Part shown: one piece after another, positions 16,323-25,967 of the stretch
How positions within the stretch are numbered: the first letter of the stretch is position 1
Layout of the letters: each line of letters begins with the position of its first letter
Source: BNXB01 sp031556375
Lineage (GTDB): Bacteria; Bacteroidota; Bacteroidia; Bacteroidales; Azobacteroidaceae
DNA length: 64,000 nt
Direction of reading: 5' to 3'
NCBI GenBank assembly: GCA_031556375.1
Contig: JAVBTA010000050.1
Span: forward strand, 1-64,000
Position numbers and translations under genes: made by a program
The notes under the pieces: generated by a model
The model's database searches: none
The model's input: the letters and a program-made list of their open reading frames with translations, nothing else
What the model was told of the DNA's origin: nothing

Positions 16323-17188
16323 GGCTTTTCCATCAATTGAATGAAACAATCTTCTACTGTAGGTCTTATTTCTTCTGCTTTGATAGTCGGAATGTCATTT
16401 TTGAAAGTTACATGTAAACATTCTCCGAAAATGTAAGCCGATCCAACCTGGGGATCTTTCCGTAGTTGCTCCAGAAGATGATAATTGTTTTCAGCGCGTA
16501 CAGCGAATAATTTCTGTGGATATTTCCCTATAATTTCGTCTGTTGTCGCAATCGATAATATCTTGCCGGATTGAATCAGGGCAATACGGTCGCACAAAGT
16601 AGCTTCATCCATGTAAGGAGTAGAAACCAAAATAGATATATTCTCCTTTTTCAGGCGCTTAAGCATCTCCCAGAATTCTCTTCTTGATACGGGATCGACA
16701 CCGGTCGTAGGCTCATCGAGGAATAAAACTTTAGGTTTGTGAATTAGAGCGCAGCACAATGCCAGTTTTTGTTTCATTCCTCCGGATAATTTCCCTGCTC
16801 TCCGGTCTTTAAATGGTTCGATTTGTACATAAATATCCCGTATCAGGTCGTAATTTTCTTCTATTGAGGTGTTGAAAACATTGGCGAAAAAGTCCAAGTT
16901 TTCTTGTACGGATAAATCCTGATATAAGGAAAATTTTCCCGGCATATATCCTGCAATATTCCTGATCTCGCGATATTGTTTCACAACGTCGTACCCAACT
17001 ACCGTCGCGGAACCTTCATCAGCCAGTAACAGGGTTGTGAGGATACGGAATAAAGTTGTCTTGCCGGCTCCGTCAGGGCCGATCAGTCCGAATAATTCCC
17101 CTTCGTTGATAGCGAAAGATATATTATCCAGAGCCTGGATGTCACCATACTTTTTGGAGATATTATTGACCAAAATTGACGTCGCCAT
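16319..17188 (-). CDS. ABC transporter ATP-binding protein (first)
   Basis: A 289-residue ATPase with a complete motif set: Walker A GPDGAGKT (37-44), signature LSGGMKQKLAL, Walker B VLFLDEPTTGVDP and a switch histidine region replaced by STPYMDEA. It has a C-terminal extension of about 70 residues after the nucleotide-binding core. It overlaps the membrane-fusion gene by 26 bases and the second ATPase by four. With that second ATPase it powers the tripartite exporter. Confidence 0.9.
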   Translation of the reverse strand: MATSILVNNISKKYGDIQALDNISFAINEGELFGLIGPDGAGKTTLFRILTTLLLADEGSATVVGYDVVKQYREIRNIAGYMPGKFSLYQDLSVQENLDFFANVFNTSIEENYDLIRDIYVQIEPFKDRRAGKLSGGMKQKLALCCALIHKPKVLFLDEPTTGVDPVSRREFWEMLKRLKKENISILVSTPYMDEATLCDRIALIQSGKILSIATTDEIIGKYPQKLFAVRAENNYHLLEQLRKDPQVGSAYIFGECLHVTFKNDIPTIKAEEIRPTVEDCFIQLMEKP

Positions 17189-18071
17189 ACATTCCTATTT
17201 TAATCAATCCATCCGTATTTTCAACGGCGACTTTCACTGCATAAACCAGGTTTTGCCTTTCGTCTTTTGTCTGAATTGTCTTCGGTGTGAATTCAGCTTT
17301 ATCCGAAACCCAGGATATTTTCCCCTGATAAGATTTTGTTTCTTTCCCAAAATTAATGAAGACAGTTACTGTTTCTCCGAGTTTAACTTTTTCCAACTGA
17401 TCAGAGACGATATAGGCCCTCAGAAAAAGATTTTTTGTATCTGCGATTTTGTATAAAGGTTTCCCGGGAATCACGATTTCTTTATTTTCTGCATATTTAT
17501 TCAGGATAGTGCCTTCTACCGGATTGATAATCTTGCACTTATCTATTTGATCCTGGACTTGAGCGATCTGAAGTTCGTACGACATACTTTCTTCATTCAG
17601 GCTATTTACTGAAGTGGACAGGGAATTGATCTGTGCGTCCAGAGTCCCTTTCAATACCTGGAGTTGTGAATTCGCATCATCCACTTGTTTTTGTGTAGCT
17701 GCGTTTGCCTTGAACATTCTCTCCACCCTTGCTTTTTCCAGTTCGGCCTTTTGTATTTGTTCCTTTGTCGCGGATATCTGAACGGAAATATTTGGTCTTC
17801 TTGCACTCACTGCTTTTTGCGCGGTTAATAATTGCAATTTCTTCAAATACAATTGAGTACTGTCAATATATCCAAGATATTGTCCATTAGACAATAAGTC
17901 TCCTTCTGTAACATTGAATTGTTCTAATTTTCCGGATACTTCCGAAGAAATAATCACTTCTGTAGCTTCAAATGTTCCTGAAGCATCATGTTCAAACTTG
18001 TTTCTGTTGCACGAACTTAATATGGACAAAGTTGCTGCAATTAATAATATACGATTTATTTTTGTTTTCAT
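17163..18071 (-). CDS. HlyD-family periplasmic adaptor lipoprotein of the efflux system
   Basis: A 302-residue membrane-fusion protein. Starting at 18071 (MKTKINRILLIAATLSILSSC) gives a good lipoprotein signal with lipid-anchored cysteine 21; the in-frame start at 18107 would bury it behind 12 extra residues. The order is a biotinyl-lipoyl half-motif (GTFEATEVIISSEVSGKL), a long coiled-coil hairpin (about 75-190), the second lipoyl half (IINPVEGTILNKYAE) and a beta-barrel end. It links the ABC permeases to the TolC protein encoded upstream. Confidence 0.9.
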   Translation of the reverse strand: MKTKINRILLIAATLSILSSCNRNKFEHDASGTFEATEVIISSEVSGKLEQFNVTEGDLLSNGQYLGYIDSTQLYLKKLQLLTAQKAVSARRPNISVQISATKEQIQKAELEKARVERMFKANAATQKQVDDANSQLQVLKGTLDAQINSLSTSVNSLNEESMSYELQIAQVQDQIDKCKIINPVEGTILNKYAENKEIVIPGKPLYKIADTKNLFLRAYIVSDQLEKVKLGETVTVFINFGKETKSYQGKISWVSDKAEFTPKTIQTKDERQNLVYAVKVAVENTDGLIKIGMYGDVNFGQ

Positions 18072-18096
18072 AATACTACTTAAATGCTTAAATTTT

Positions 18097-19374
18097 TTAA
18101 TTTTCAATTTCTCCCTTTATTGTCTTGTAATTATAAATACTCATCAAGTACTGTATCTCGTGTAGTATCTTCGCTTGCCGCGACTGGCTTTCAGCGTTGA
18201 TGTCACGTATCAGGTCATTGACGGTATAAACACCATTTTCGTATTTACTTTCAGAAGCCGTTTTTACACGATTGCGTAAAGTAATTATTTCGTCATCTTT
18301 TTGCATTAACTCCTGAGCTTTCTGTATTTCATTATAAGTTTGGGTTAATTGCAGGTTTGTATTGAAAGTAAATGTTTCCTCCTGGGTATTGATACGCTTT
18401 TTATTGATGTCGATCAACTTCTTTTCATTATTTTTTGTGTACAGATTCCCGAAATTCCATGAGAGACGTACACCGCCGAGAGCAAATAGATCGAAATTAT
18501 TGGATAGCATATTTAATCCGGGTTTTCCGTATCCTCCCTGGGCGAAAAGTGAGAGTTTCGGCATGTTCTTCGCAGTTATCAGACTTTCCTGAGCATTATA
18601 TAATTCTCGTTGTTTATTGAATAATGTTATTTCAGGACGTATAATTGTAGATAGGGGGTCGATCATAACACCTGACGGCTTTTCTAATGTTGTTTGTCCT
18701 GTAATTTTTTCGTTAATCAGTGCCGAAAGCATTTCTGTATAAGCTTTTCTTAACGATCTTAATTCTGTCTTTTTCTGGTCGTTATTCAATAATTCAACAT
18801 GGATAGCATCGACGTCGGAAGATGTTGCCGTTCCATTCTGAAACATGGCATTTGCCACATCATAACTGTTTTGAAGGTCTTTATTCAGAATCTCCAGTTG
18901 CTTTAGTTGTTCGTCCAGTGTCAATATACCGAAGAAAAGCTGGTTAACCTGTGTCCGGATAGAATATAAATTAATTTCTACGTTTTGCTTCTCAACTTCA
19001 TTACCGGCATGGGTGATTTTTTTTTGAGAACTTGTGTTTCCTCCATCCCAGATAGTTTGTGACAAATCGATTGTTGCTTTGTACTGATCTTTATCTATGG
19101 TAGGAATGGTTATTCCCGGAACACTGATTGGAACATGCGTGACATCCGATTGATAGCTTGCCTGTCCATTCAATGTTAGTTGTGGCAGGTAGGCTTTTGA
19201 TAGATTGGAAAGATTATACTCTTTTGATTGCTCGATTAATCCGAATTGTTTGATTTGAGGGTAATTATCCCGGGCTTTCTGTTGACAATCATCTATTGTC
19301 AATGCTTTTTGAGCCGATATATTTCCGGTGGAAAGCAAGAATACCGTACAAATGATTGAGAATACTTTTTTCAT
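18097..19374 (-). CDS. TolC-family outer membrane efflux protein
   Basis: A 425-residue protein with an N-terminal signal peptide (about 1-22, ending ISAQ) and the repeated coiled-coil/beta pattern of outer membrane efflux proteins: the opening LTIDDCQQKARDNYPQIKQ and two structural repeats, with WDGGNTSSQKKITHAG in the first. It forms the outer membrane exit duct of the tripartite exporter. The first structural gene after the TetR regulator, in the same direction and 24 bases from it. Confidence 0.9.
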   Translation of the reverse strand: MKKVFSIICTVFLLSTGNISAQKALTIDDCQQKARDNYPQIKQFGLIEQSKEYNLSNLSKAYLPQLTLNGQASYQSDVTHVPISVPGITIPTIDKDQYKATIDLSQTIWDGGNTSSQKKITHAGNEVEKQNVEINLYSIRTQVNQLFFGILTLDEQLKQLEILNKDLQNSYDVANAMFQNGTATSSDVDAIHVELLNNDQKKTELRSLRKAYTEMLSALINEKITGQTTLEKPSGVMIDPLSTIIRPEITLFNKQRELYNAQESLITAKNMPKLSLFAQGGYGKPGLNMLSNNFDLFALGGVRLSWNFGNLYTKNNEKKLIDINKKRINTQEETFTFNTNLQLTQTYNEIQKAQELMQKDDEIITLRNRVKTASESKYENGVYTVNDLIRDINAESQSRQAKILHEIQYLMSIYNYKTIKGEIEN

Positions 19375-19398
19375 CGGTTATATTTTGTAAATCGTTTT

Positions 19399-20040
19399 TT
19401 ATTTAGTACCTTTATTTTCTATTCCCAACATAGACTTAATCCAGAATGGAATCAATTTTCTCCGTTCTTCTAAAAATTGTTCGTATCTTTCATCATCCAT
19501 TTTATTGAGAGTTTTTATCATTGGTTTTGCGGCAAATGGGAAGATAGTCATGGATACCATATTAATAATGATATGAAATGGGTCGATATTTCCCATTCCG
19601 GCTTTTTCTATCTGTTCTTTAGCCTGTTTTATGGCAAAGATCTTTTCTATGGTAAGATCCGGTATGCCTACCTGTTTTTTGAATTTCTCCGGGTTGGCCT
19701 GTACCTCACTTAGGACAAAAAGGGGTAAGTTGGGATTCTCTTTTAGTAAATCAATATATATATTGACTACAATGTCAATCTTTTCGGAAATGGAAGTTGT
19801 CGGATTATTCAAAACAATCAGAAGACGGACAAACATCTGTTTCAGACTTTCTTCCATAACAATCCCGAACAATTTCTCTTTGCTGCGATAGTAGTAGTTC
19901 AATAAAGCAAGATTAATCCCGGCTTCATCTGCAATGTCGCGTGTCCTTGTACCTGCAAATCCTTTTTGTTGAAAGAGCTTGAATGCGGCTTTCCTGATCT
20001 TTTCCTCAGTGCTAATGTCGTTGTTTATGTCTTCTCTCAT
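19399..20040 (-). CDS. TetR-family transcriptional regulator of the efflux operon
   Basis: A 213-residue regulator. The N-terminal helix-turn-helix is seen in IRKAAFKLFQQKGFAGTRTRDIADEAGINLALLNYYYRS (shown here in parts: KLFQQKGF, TRDIADEAG, LLNYYYRSKE). The remaining 140 residues are the helical ligand-binding domain. The start at 20040 (MREDINND) is preferred over 20094 because the promoter -7 box at 20064-20071 lies between them. It heads the efflux operon and probably represses it, itself included, until a toxic ligand binds. Confidence 0.88.
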   Translation of the reverse strand: MREDINNDISTEEKIRKAAFKLFQQKGFAGTRTRDIADEAGINLALLNYYYRSKEKLFGIVMEESLKQMFVRLLIVLNNPTTSISEKIDIVVNIYIDLLKENPNLPLFVLSEVQANPEKFKKQVGIPDLTIEKIFAIKQAKEQIEKAGMGNIDPFHIIINMVSMTIFPFAAKPMIKTLNKMDDERYEQFLEERRKLIPFWIKSMLGIENKGTK

Positions 20041-20063
20041 TTTCTGTGTTTTTAATTCTATCG

Positions 20064-20095
20064 CAAATGTAAATTGAAATTTTGAATAAAGCAAA
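20064..20095 (-). promoter_or_regulatory. Promoter of the TetR-efflux operon
   Basis: On the minus strand TTTG (20095-20092), a 20-base spacer and TACATTTG (20071-20064), 24 bases before the TetR start codon. Confidence 0.75.
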
Positions 20096-20098
20096 TTG

Positions 20099-20116
20099 TT
20101 TAATCAAATGATTAAA
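20099..20116. promoter_or_regulatory. Candidate TetR operator palindrome
   Basis: TTTAATCA-AA-TGATTAAA is a perfect 8-bp inverted repeat with a 2-base centre, ending four bases upstream of the -33 element of the operon promoter. Position and size fit an autoregulatory TetR site. Confidence 0.6.
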
Positions 20117-20265
20117 TTGAGATGTGAATTTTATATGTTAAGATTACATTTAAGAAATAAAGGGATTGTTATAGAGGTACTTCGCTTTTTTATTCAGAGG
20201 GCCCCTGTTTAAGCAGGTTTTGAAGAGCTATTAAAGAATATTTTTAAAAAATAATGAAATATTTG

Positions 20266-20295
20266 TTGTTTTTTGGTAAAAAAACATTAAATTTG
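20266..20295 (+). promoter_or_regulatory. Promoter candidate of the first SusC/SusD locus
   Basis: TTG (20266-20268), a 19-base spacer and TAAATTTG (20288-20295) precede the SusC start by about 135 bases, leaving a long AT-rich leader. The rest of the 389-base gap between the TetR start and SusC start (20041-20429) holds the divergent TetR promoter and operator and nothing else I recognise. Confidence 0.5.
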
Positions 20296-20429
20296 TAAAC
20301 TATTGTTAATTCATTAAAGAAAAATGCCTATGCAAAATGTTTAATTGTTAAATTTTACAAAAAGCAGTTTCATGAAAAATTAAAAAACTGAAAAATTGAA
20401 AGAAAAATCCTTAAATTACGATTAAAAGT

Positions 20430-23400
20430 ATGATTTATTACAAAAACGAAAGCTTAAAAGAAGCCCATAACCAGCAAAAAAATAAATTATTGTACTGGTT
20501 GTGTATAGCTGTGATTAGTTGTTACTCGACTATAGTTTTTGCCTCTTCTCCGGAAGAGACTAGAGTTCAGCAACAGTCCGGAATTAAAATAACGGGAACT
20601 ATCTATGATGAAAATAAAGAACCCATGCCTTATGTGACAGTTCGTGTAAAAGGCAAATCAATAGTAAGTGTTTCTAATGATAAAGGAGAGTATTCTGTAA
20701 ATGCGTCTTTAAAAGACGTTTTGACTTTCGAATACATCAGTTATGTTAAGTTAGAAAAGGAAGTAACCGGTCCGTTGATGGATGTTAATATGGTTCCGGA
20801 CGAGAAATCGCTCTCGGAAGTCGTAGTTATCGGTTATCAGACACAAAACAGAAAAATGGTCACCTCGGCCATATCAAGTGTTACGGCTAAAGATCTCGAA
20901 ATGATTCCGGCGGCGAGTGTCGACCAGATGATGCAGGGGATGGTGCCGGGTTTAAATGTTCAGAATTTCAGTGGGGTTCCGGGAGGAAAACCCATAATGA
21001 TGATTCGCGGAAATACCAGCATCACATCTCCTTCCCAGTATAATTCGTTGGATGCGTATAGTTCTCCGCTTATTGTACTGGACGGAATGCCTATGTCGGA
21101 TGATGAGTTGAAATCTATCAGTACCAATGGAGAATCCAATTTCTTGGCATCAATCAACCCTAATGACATAGAGTCGATGGATATCCTGAAGGATGCAGCG
21201 GCTGCGGCGATTTACGGTTCGCGTGGTGCAAACGGGGTTATCATTATTAAAACTAAAAAAGGACGTACCGGATCTCCGAAAATCTCATTTCAGGGAACTT
21301 ATTCATATCAGGCCAAACCGGAACTGATCGAAACTGTTACAGGAGCTACGGAACGCCGCTGGAAATTGAATTCGTTATACAACTATGGAGATTATGAAAA
21401 ATGGCGCGATCAAATACCGCAAATTTTGACGGATAGTTTGAATCCTGCCTTTAATAATGCCAATAATTGGCAGGATATGTTCTATAGAAGTGGTAGCGCC
21501 CAGGATTACAGATTAAGTGTAAGTGGTGGATCTGATGCCGTTAACTATAGGGTTAGTGCCGGATATTATGATAATAAAGCTGTTATAATCAATACCGGAT
21601 ACGATCGCTTCTCGTTCAATTCTAATTTGATGTTCAAGATGAATGAAAATATAGAATTAACCAGTGTAACCAGTGCCAGCCGGACATCACAACTTCTTGG
21701 AAAAGCGGATGAGTATGGCAACGTCGGTCGACGGGGAGGATTCGGGATGTCTCCAATTGACATGCCCGCTTCATATTATTATTTGTCTGAGACAGATTAT
21801 GATGCTTTAATGAGTCCGAATGAATATCAAAGAGCAGATCAAGCTGCTCATAACCTGTATTCTACGTTGGATCTGAGAGCTCGTTTCCTGAAAGATTTCA
21901 CATATAATGTCTACGGAATATATGGATACAATAATGATAAGTTCGATTTTGCATCTCCCGATTACCTGAATCCGAAAACAGAAAAGGCGACAGCGGTCAG
22001 CAAATATGGTGAAAATGAAAAATATGTGATCAACCAGAACCTGACTTGGAGCAAAATTTTCAATGAAAAGCATACGGTTGTACTTTTTGCAGGTCAGGAA
22101 TTCGAGCATCGGAAAACTCAGTCTTCTTATCTGGGCGGATACGGTGTCCCGAACAACCATATACAAGTCGTACAGGGAATTCCAAGTGATCAGTTGTTTG
22201 ATTATTATACAAATGCTTATACGTATTCAAAGTTGTCTTTCCCATTCCACTTTAATTACGATTTTAAACAAAAATATTTATTTGACGTGTTTTTCCGCGC
22301 TGATGCTTCTTCCCGTTTCGGTAAGGACAATCGATGGGGATACTTTCCTTCAGGTTCGGTAGCATGGCGGATTACTCAGGAAAATTTCATGGTAGACCAA
22401 AAATGGGCTAATGAAATCAAACTTAGGGTCAGTTACGGAATCGTAGGAGATGAAGGTACTATCGGTGATTATGCACGTTACAATGCCTATGCGGCCGGAA
22501 ATGCTAATTATTCGGGATCTGGAGCGATAACATACGGAGGTTCTTCTCCCGTTTATCCCTCTTTTGGAACATTAACAAGTAACAATTTGAAGTGGCAACA
22601 AAAAAAGTCATGGAACCTTGGTTTGGACTTCGATTTATTTAATTACCGCCTCTCAGGACAAATAAACCTATACCATGACTTAACAGAACGTCAGATGATG
22701 GATGTTTGGGCTCCGCAGTCGTCGGGGTATTCAACTCTTAAAGATAATACGGCCGGGATGTTGAATCAGGGAGTCGATTTAAGTATTACGGCTCATATTT
22801 TACCATCTACCAGTAAATTAAGATGGAAATCGACATTCAACTTTATGTATAATGATAACCGGATTGCTTCCTTGCCGAATAATAACAGAGACCTTTATTT
22901 TTCGAGATGGACAGGACAGTATTATCAAACCATCTATTATATTGTAGGTAAGCCTGTTAATATGTTTTACGGAATGATTGTGGACGGAGTGATTAATTCG
23001 GATGCCGACTTTTTGGTCAATCCGTATACCGGAGCAAAAGGTTCGACTAAATGGGGTAACCAACAACTGGGTAGCCCGAAATGGCGCGACGTGACAGGTG
23101 ATAACTATATCTCTGATGCCCAGGGAATAGACGACCGATCATTCTTCGGAAATCCTAACCCCAAATTTACCGGAGGATGGATCAATAATTTCCGCTATAA
23201 AGATTGGGGCTTGACTTTGCAAGCGAATTATACTATAGGGAGGGATATTATGAACCTGACTATGCAACGTCGTTTGTATAACCTGTTCTTCAGCGGTAAT
23301 CCGAATGATCTGGCTACGCGTGCTTTGCCGGATTTGGAGAAGCTGAATTATTGGAAAACTCCCGGAGACCAGGCCACCTGGCCGGCCATGAATGTTTGGG

Positions 23401-23684
23401 GAAAACCATCATATAATTTTTTGCCGGGACAAAGTATTTATCTGGAAGACGGATCGTTCATTAAACTAAAATATGTTACTCTTTCATACACGTTCCGTAA
23501 TAACCCTATTTTGAAGAAAATAGGAGTTAGTAAGCTAGATGTTTGGGGTAATGTAAGTGACGTTTGGAAATGGCAAAAGGCAACTATTCCGGATGCGGAA
23601 TTAGTGGATGCTCAAGGGAATGATATGGGAGACGGATACCCTATCCCGCGTCAATATACGATCGGTTTGACTGTGGAATTCTAA
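20430..23684 (+). CDS. SusC-family TonB-dependent outer membrane transporter
   Basis: A 1084-residue outer membrane transporter. A signal/anchor region covers residues 18-38. A CarboxypepD_reg-like domain (about 50-115) begins IKITGTIYDENKEPMPYVTV. The TonB plug domain (about 130-245) contains MMQGMVPGLNVQNFSGVPGG and LKDAAAAAIYGSRGANGV, the SusC family signature. A 22-strand barrel ends in an aromatic residue (TVEF). It imports a glycan or peptide ligand captured by the SusD partner encoded 7 bases downstream. There is no STN domain, so control by an ECF-sigma/FecR pair is not expected, and no such regulator is nearby. Confidence 0.95.
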   Translation: MIYYKNESLKEAHNQQKNKLLYWLCIAVISCYSTIVFASSPEETRVQQQSGIKITGTIYDENKEPMPYVTVRVKGKSIVSVSNDKGEYSVNASLKDVLTFEYISYVKLEKEVTGPLMDVNMVPDEKSLSEVVVIGYQTQNRKMVTSAISSVTAKDLEMIPAASVDQMMQGMVPGLNVQNFSGVPGGKPIMMIRGNTSITSPSQYNSLDAYSSPLIVLDGMPMSDDELKSISTNGESNFLASINPNDIESMDILKDAAAAAIYGSRGANGVIIIKTKKGRTGSPKISFQGTYSYQAKPELIETVTGATERRWKLNSLYNYGDYEKWRDQIPQILTDSLNPAFNNANNWQDMFYRSGSAQDYRLSVSGGSDAVNYRVSAGYYDNKAVIINTGYDRFSFNSNLMFKMNENIELTSVTSASRTSQLLGKADEYGNVGRRGGFGMSPIDMPASYYYLSETDYDALMSPNEYQRADQAAHNLYSTLDLRARFLKDFTYNVYGIYGYNNDKFDFASPDYLNPKTEKATAVSKYGENEKYVINQNLTWSKIFNEKHTVVLFAGQEFEHRKTQSSYLGGYGVPNNHIQVVQGIPSDQLFDYYTNAYTYSKLSFPFHFNYDFKQKYLFDVFFRADASSRFGKDNRWGYFPSGSVAWRITQENFMVDQKWANEIKLRVSYGIVGDEGTIGDYARYNAYAAGNANYSGSGAITYGGSSPVYPSFGTLTSNNLKWQQKKSWNLGLDFDLFNYRLSGQINLYHDLTERQMMDVWAPQSSGYSTLKDNTAGMLNQGVDLSITAHILPSTSKLRWKSTFNFMYNDNRIASLPNNNRDLYFSRWTGQYYQTIYYIVGKPVNMFYGMIVDGVINSDADFLVNPYTGAKGSTKWGNQQLGSPKWRDVTGDNYISDAQGIDDRSFFGNPNPKFTGGWINNFRYKDWGLTLQANYTIGRDIMNLTMQRRLYNLFFSGNPNDLATRALPDLEKLNYWKTPGDQATWPAMNVWGKPSYNFLPGQSIYLEDGSFIKLKYVTLSYTFRNNPILKKIGVSKLDVWGNVSDVWKWQKATIPDAELVDAQGNDMGDGYPIPRQYTIGLTVEF

Positions 23685-23691
23685 AAAGAAA

Positions 23692-25182
23692 ATGAACATG
23701 AAAGCAAAAAATAATATAGTAAAAGGCGTTATCCTGATGCTTGTAACATGTGGGTTATTGGTGTCTTGTAGTGATTTTCTGGATAACGAGGTACATAATA
23801 TTACCTATAACGATGTTTTTTGGAAAAATGAAGCTGATGCAAATGCAGCGACCTCAGGTGCATATGCTCTTTTTCGTACGGCAATGTTGAAAGAAGATCC
23901 GTTTTTCATTTGGGGAGATCTTCCCGCCGGATTTTTCTCGGCCATAGGAGGTAATGGATGGATGGTGGCGGATGCAATAAAAGGAGGATTTCATTATATG
24001 CCTTATGTTGAGTCTGCCGTTTGGGATTGGACTAATTGGTACCGGGTAGTACAGCAGTGTAACCTGATCATTGATAAGATTCCCGGTATTCCGGATAAAG
24101 AGTTTAAAGGAGGCGATCCGGTTGTTCTTCGAAATCAGTATCTGGGAGAAGGCTATTTTATGAGAGCCCTGACTTATTTCTGGATGTCGCGGGTGTGGGG
24201 CGACTTACCTTTGGAAATTACTCCTATTTATGAATCTTCAGACATTGTCTTGAAAGGTCGTACTGATGTGGCTGAAATTAATAAGTTAATAATTTCCGAT
24301 GCGAAATCAGCATCTGCATTAATGGATTGGGGTGCTGATCCCGGAGCGATGAAACGGGCAACCAAAGGCTCTGCCTTGGCTCTGTTGGCTCATGTGTATG
24401 CGTGGACAGGAGATTATGCCAACTCTCTGCTCTGTTCCGATTCCATTATCAACTCCGGAACATACAGGTTGGAAGCGGGTGAAACTCTGCGCAATGTGTT
24501 TAATCCCAATACGACTACATATGAAAATATTTTCTATATTTCCAAAAGTAATTCGGATAAAGAACAGTCGTGGGTTGACCCGGGTGGATATCTCGGAAGT
24601 ATGGCGTCGAAAACGTTGATGGATCCTTATATTAAAAACCGTACATCATATCCGGTATTTCGTCCGACTAAAGATGTTCTGGGATTGTATTTCACCGACC
24701 AAAAAGATTCCCGTTTTTCTCAATTTTTCGGATTGACGAATACGGATCACCCGATCATGATCAAATATTCCGATGTAGGCTATAAAGGTTCCAATTACAC
24801 AGGGGCTTATTTCGAAAGTAATATGATTATTTTCCGTTTGGCAGATATCATTCTCCTGAAAGCTGAAGCATTGCAGGCATTGAGCCGGACTTCAGAATCC
24901 AGAGACGCCCTGAACCTGATTCGTAAACGAGCAGGAATTGCAGATGTGGACGCAACTTATACCGGAGAACTTCTGAAGAAAGAAATCCTGAACGAACGGA
25001 TTCGTGAGCTGGCTGGAGAAGGACATAACTATTGGGATCAATTACGGATGAAGATCTATCCGGGATGGTATAACGGAGCCCGGACTAATCCGGAGTATAA
25101 AAGTTATCTATGGCCTATCCACGATGATATATTGAAAAATAATTACCTCATTAATCAGAATGAGTGGTGGAAATCCCATTAA
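23692..25182 (+). CDS. SusD/RagB-family surface nutrient-binding lipoprotein
   Basis: A 496-residue lipoprotein with signal LMLVTCGLLVSCSDFLD; the anchored cysteine is in the VSCS lipobox near residue 26. The helical SusD fold is supported by RNQYLGEGYFMRALTYFWMSRVWGDLPL (seen in parts as GEGYFMRALTYFW and VWGDLPL) and by the C-terminal RELAGEGHNYWDQLRM. It caps the SusC barrel and binds the substrate at the cell surface. ATG at 23698 is an alternative start. Tightly linked to the SusC gene. Confidence 0.95.
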   Translation: MNMKAKNNIVKGVILMLVTCGLLVSCSDFLDNEVHNITYNDVFWKNEADANAATSGAYALFRTAMLKEDPFFIWGDLPAGFFSAIGGNGWMVADAIKGGFHYMPYVESAVWDWTNWYRVVQQCNLIIDKIPGIPDKEFKGGDPVVLRNQYLGEGYFMRALTYFWMSRVWGDLPLEITPIYESSDIVLKGRTDVAEINKLIISDAKSASALMDWGADPGAMKRATKGSALALLAHVYAWTGDYANSLLCSDSIINSGTYRLEAGETLRNVFNPNTTTYENIFYISKSNSDKEQSWVDPGGYLGSMASKTLMDPYIKNRTSYPVFRPTKDVLGLYFTDQKDSRFSQFFGLTNTDHPIMIKYSDVGYKGSNYTGAYFESNMIIFRLADIILLKAEALQALSRTSESRDALNLIRKRAGIADVDATYTGELLKKEILNERIRELAGEGHNYWDQLRMKIYPGWYNGARTNPEYKSYLWPIHDDILKNNYLINQNEWWKSH

Positions 25183-25218
25183 TGGGAACTATTGTATCAC
25201 GATTAAAATACAAAGTAT

Positions 25219-25935
25219 ATGAAAAATATATTAATGAAACATTTTGCCTGGATCGGAATTTCCTCTATTCTTCTTTTGGGATTTATTTCCTGTGAAAAAG
25301 ACTATATTTTGGGAGGAGATTTGCATGACCCGAATGTGAACATGACTACATATGATTATCTTAAGTCACATCCTCAGCATCTGTTCGATACAATTCTTAT
25401 TATTGTGGATGCGGCTGGTATGAAAGATGTTATCAATGGCGACGTTACATTTTTTGCGCCAACCAATTATTGCTTTAATACATTTTGCAAAAATATGGAA
25501 GCGTATTACCACGAAACCGATGAAAACTTGAAATTTAATCTGGATTCGCTTTTGGACCGGTATTCCAAAGAAGAACTGAGAGAGATGATGGGCGGATATA
25601 TCGTTCAGGAAAAACTAACTTACGATAAATTGACCCAGGCCGGTAAAATGTATCCTACAATGGGAAAAGATGATAAAAAACCGGCATCCCGGTATGTCTC
25701 GTATGAAGAAGTGGATCAGTATACCGTTCCGGGTGTTATTTCCACTAAACCTAAATACGTATTTTATACCCAAATTGTGGGTGATAAAGATGTGAATGGA
25801 AAAGACCCGTCGGGAGATGATGATCTGAATGACCATCGTATTCAGGTTCAAACATCGGGAATTTTGACCACAAATGGGGTTATTCATGTCTTGCAAAACA
25901 CCCATAGCTGGACATTTTGGACATATAATCCTTGA
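25219..25935 (+). CDS. Fasciclin (FAS1)-domain lipoprotein
   Basis: A 238-residue lipoprotein (signal peptide ending LLGFISC, anchored cysteine about residue 26). The FAS1-like fold is indicated by NGDVTFFAPTNYCFNTF near 73-89 and by GILTTNGVIHVLQNT near the C terminus, the H1 and H2-like motifs of the family. FAS1 domains mediate adhesion or ligand binding. In SusC/SusD loci such proteins are probably extra surface binding subunits. It follows the SusD gene by 36 bases and is separated from the next lipoprotein gene by 32. Confidence 0.8.
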   Translation: MKNILMKHFAWIGISSILLLGFISCEKDYILGGDLHDPNVNMTTYDYLKSHPQHLFDTILIIVDAAGMKDVINGDVTFFAPTNYCFNTFCKNMEAYYHETDENLKFNLDSLLDRYSKEELREMMGGYIVQEKLTYDKLTQAGKMYPTMGKDDKKPASRYVSYEEVDQYTVPGVISTKPKYVFYTQIVGDKDVNGKDPSGDDDLNDHRIQVQTSGILTTNGVIHVLQNTHSWTFWTYNP

Positions 25936-25967
25936 ATTTTAAGTGTAACTCTAATAGAAATTTGTAT

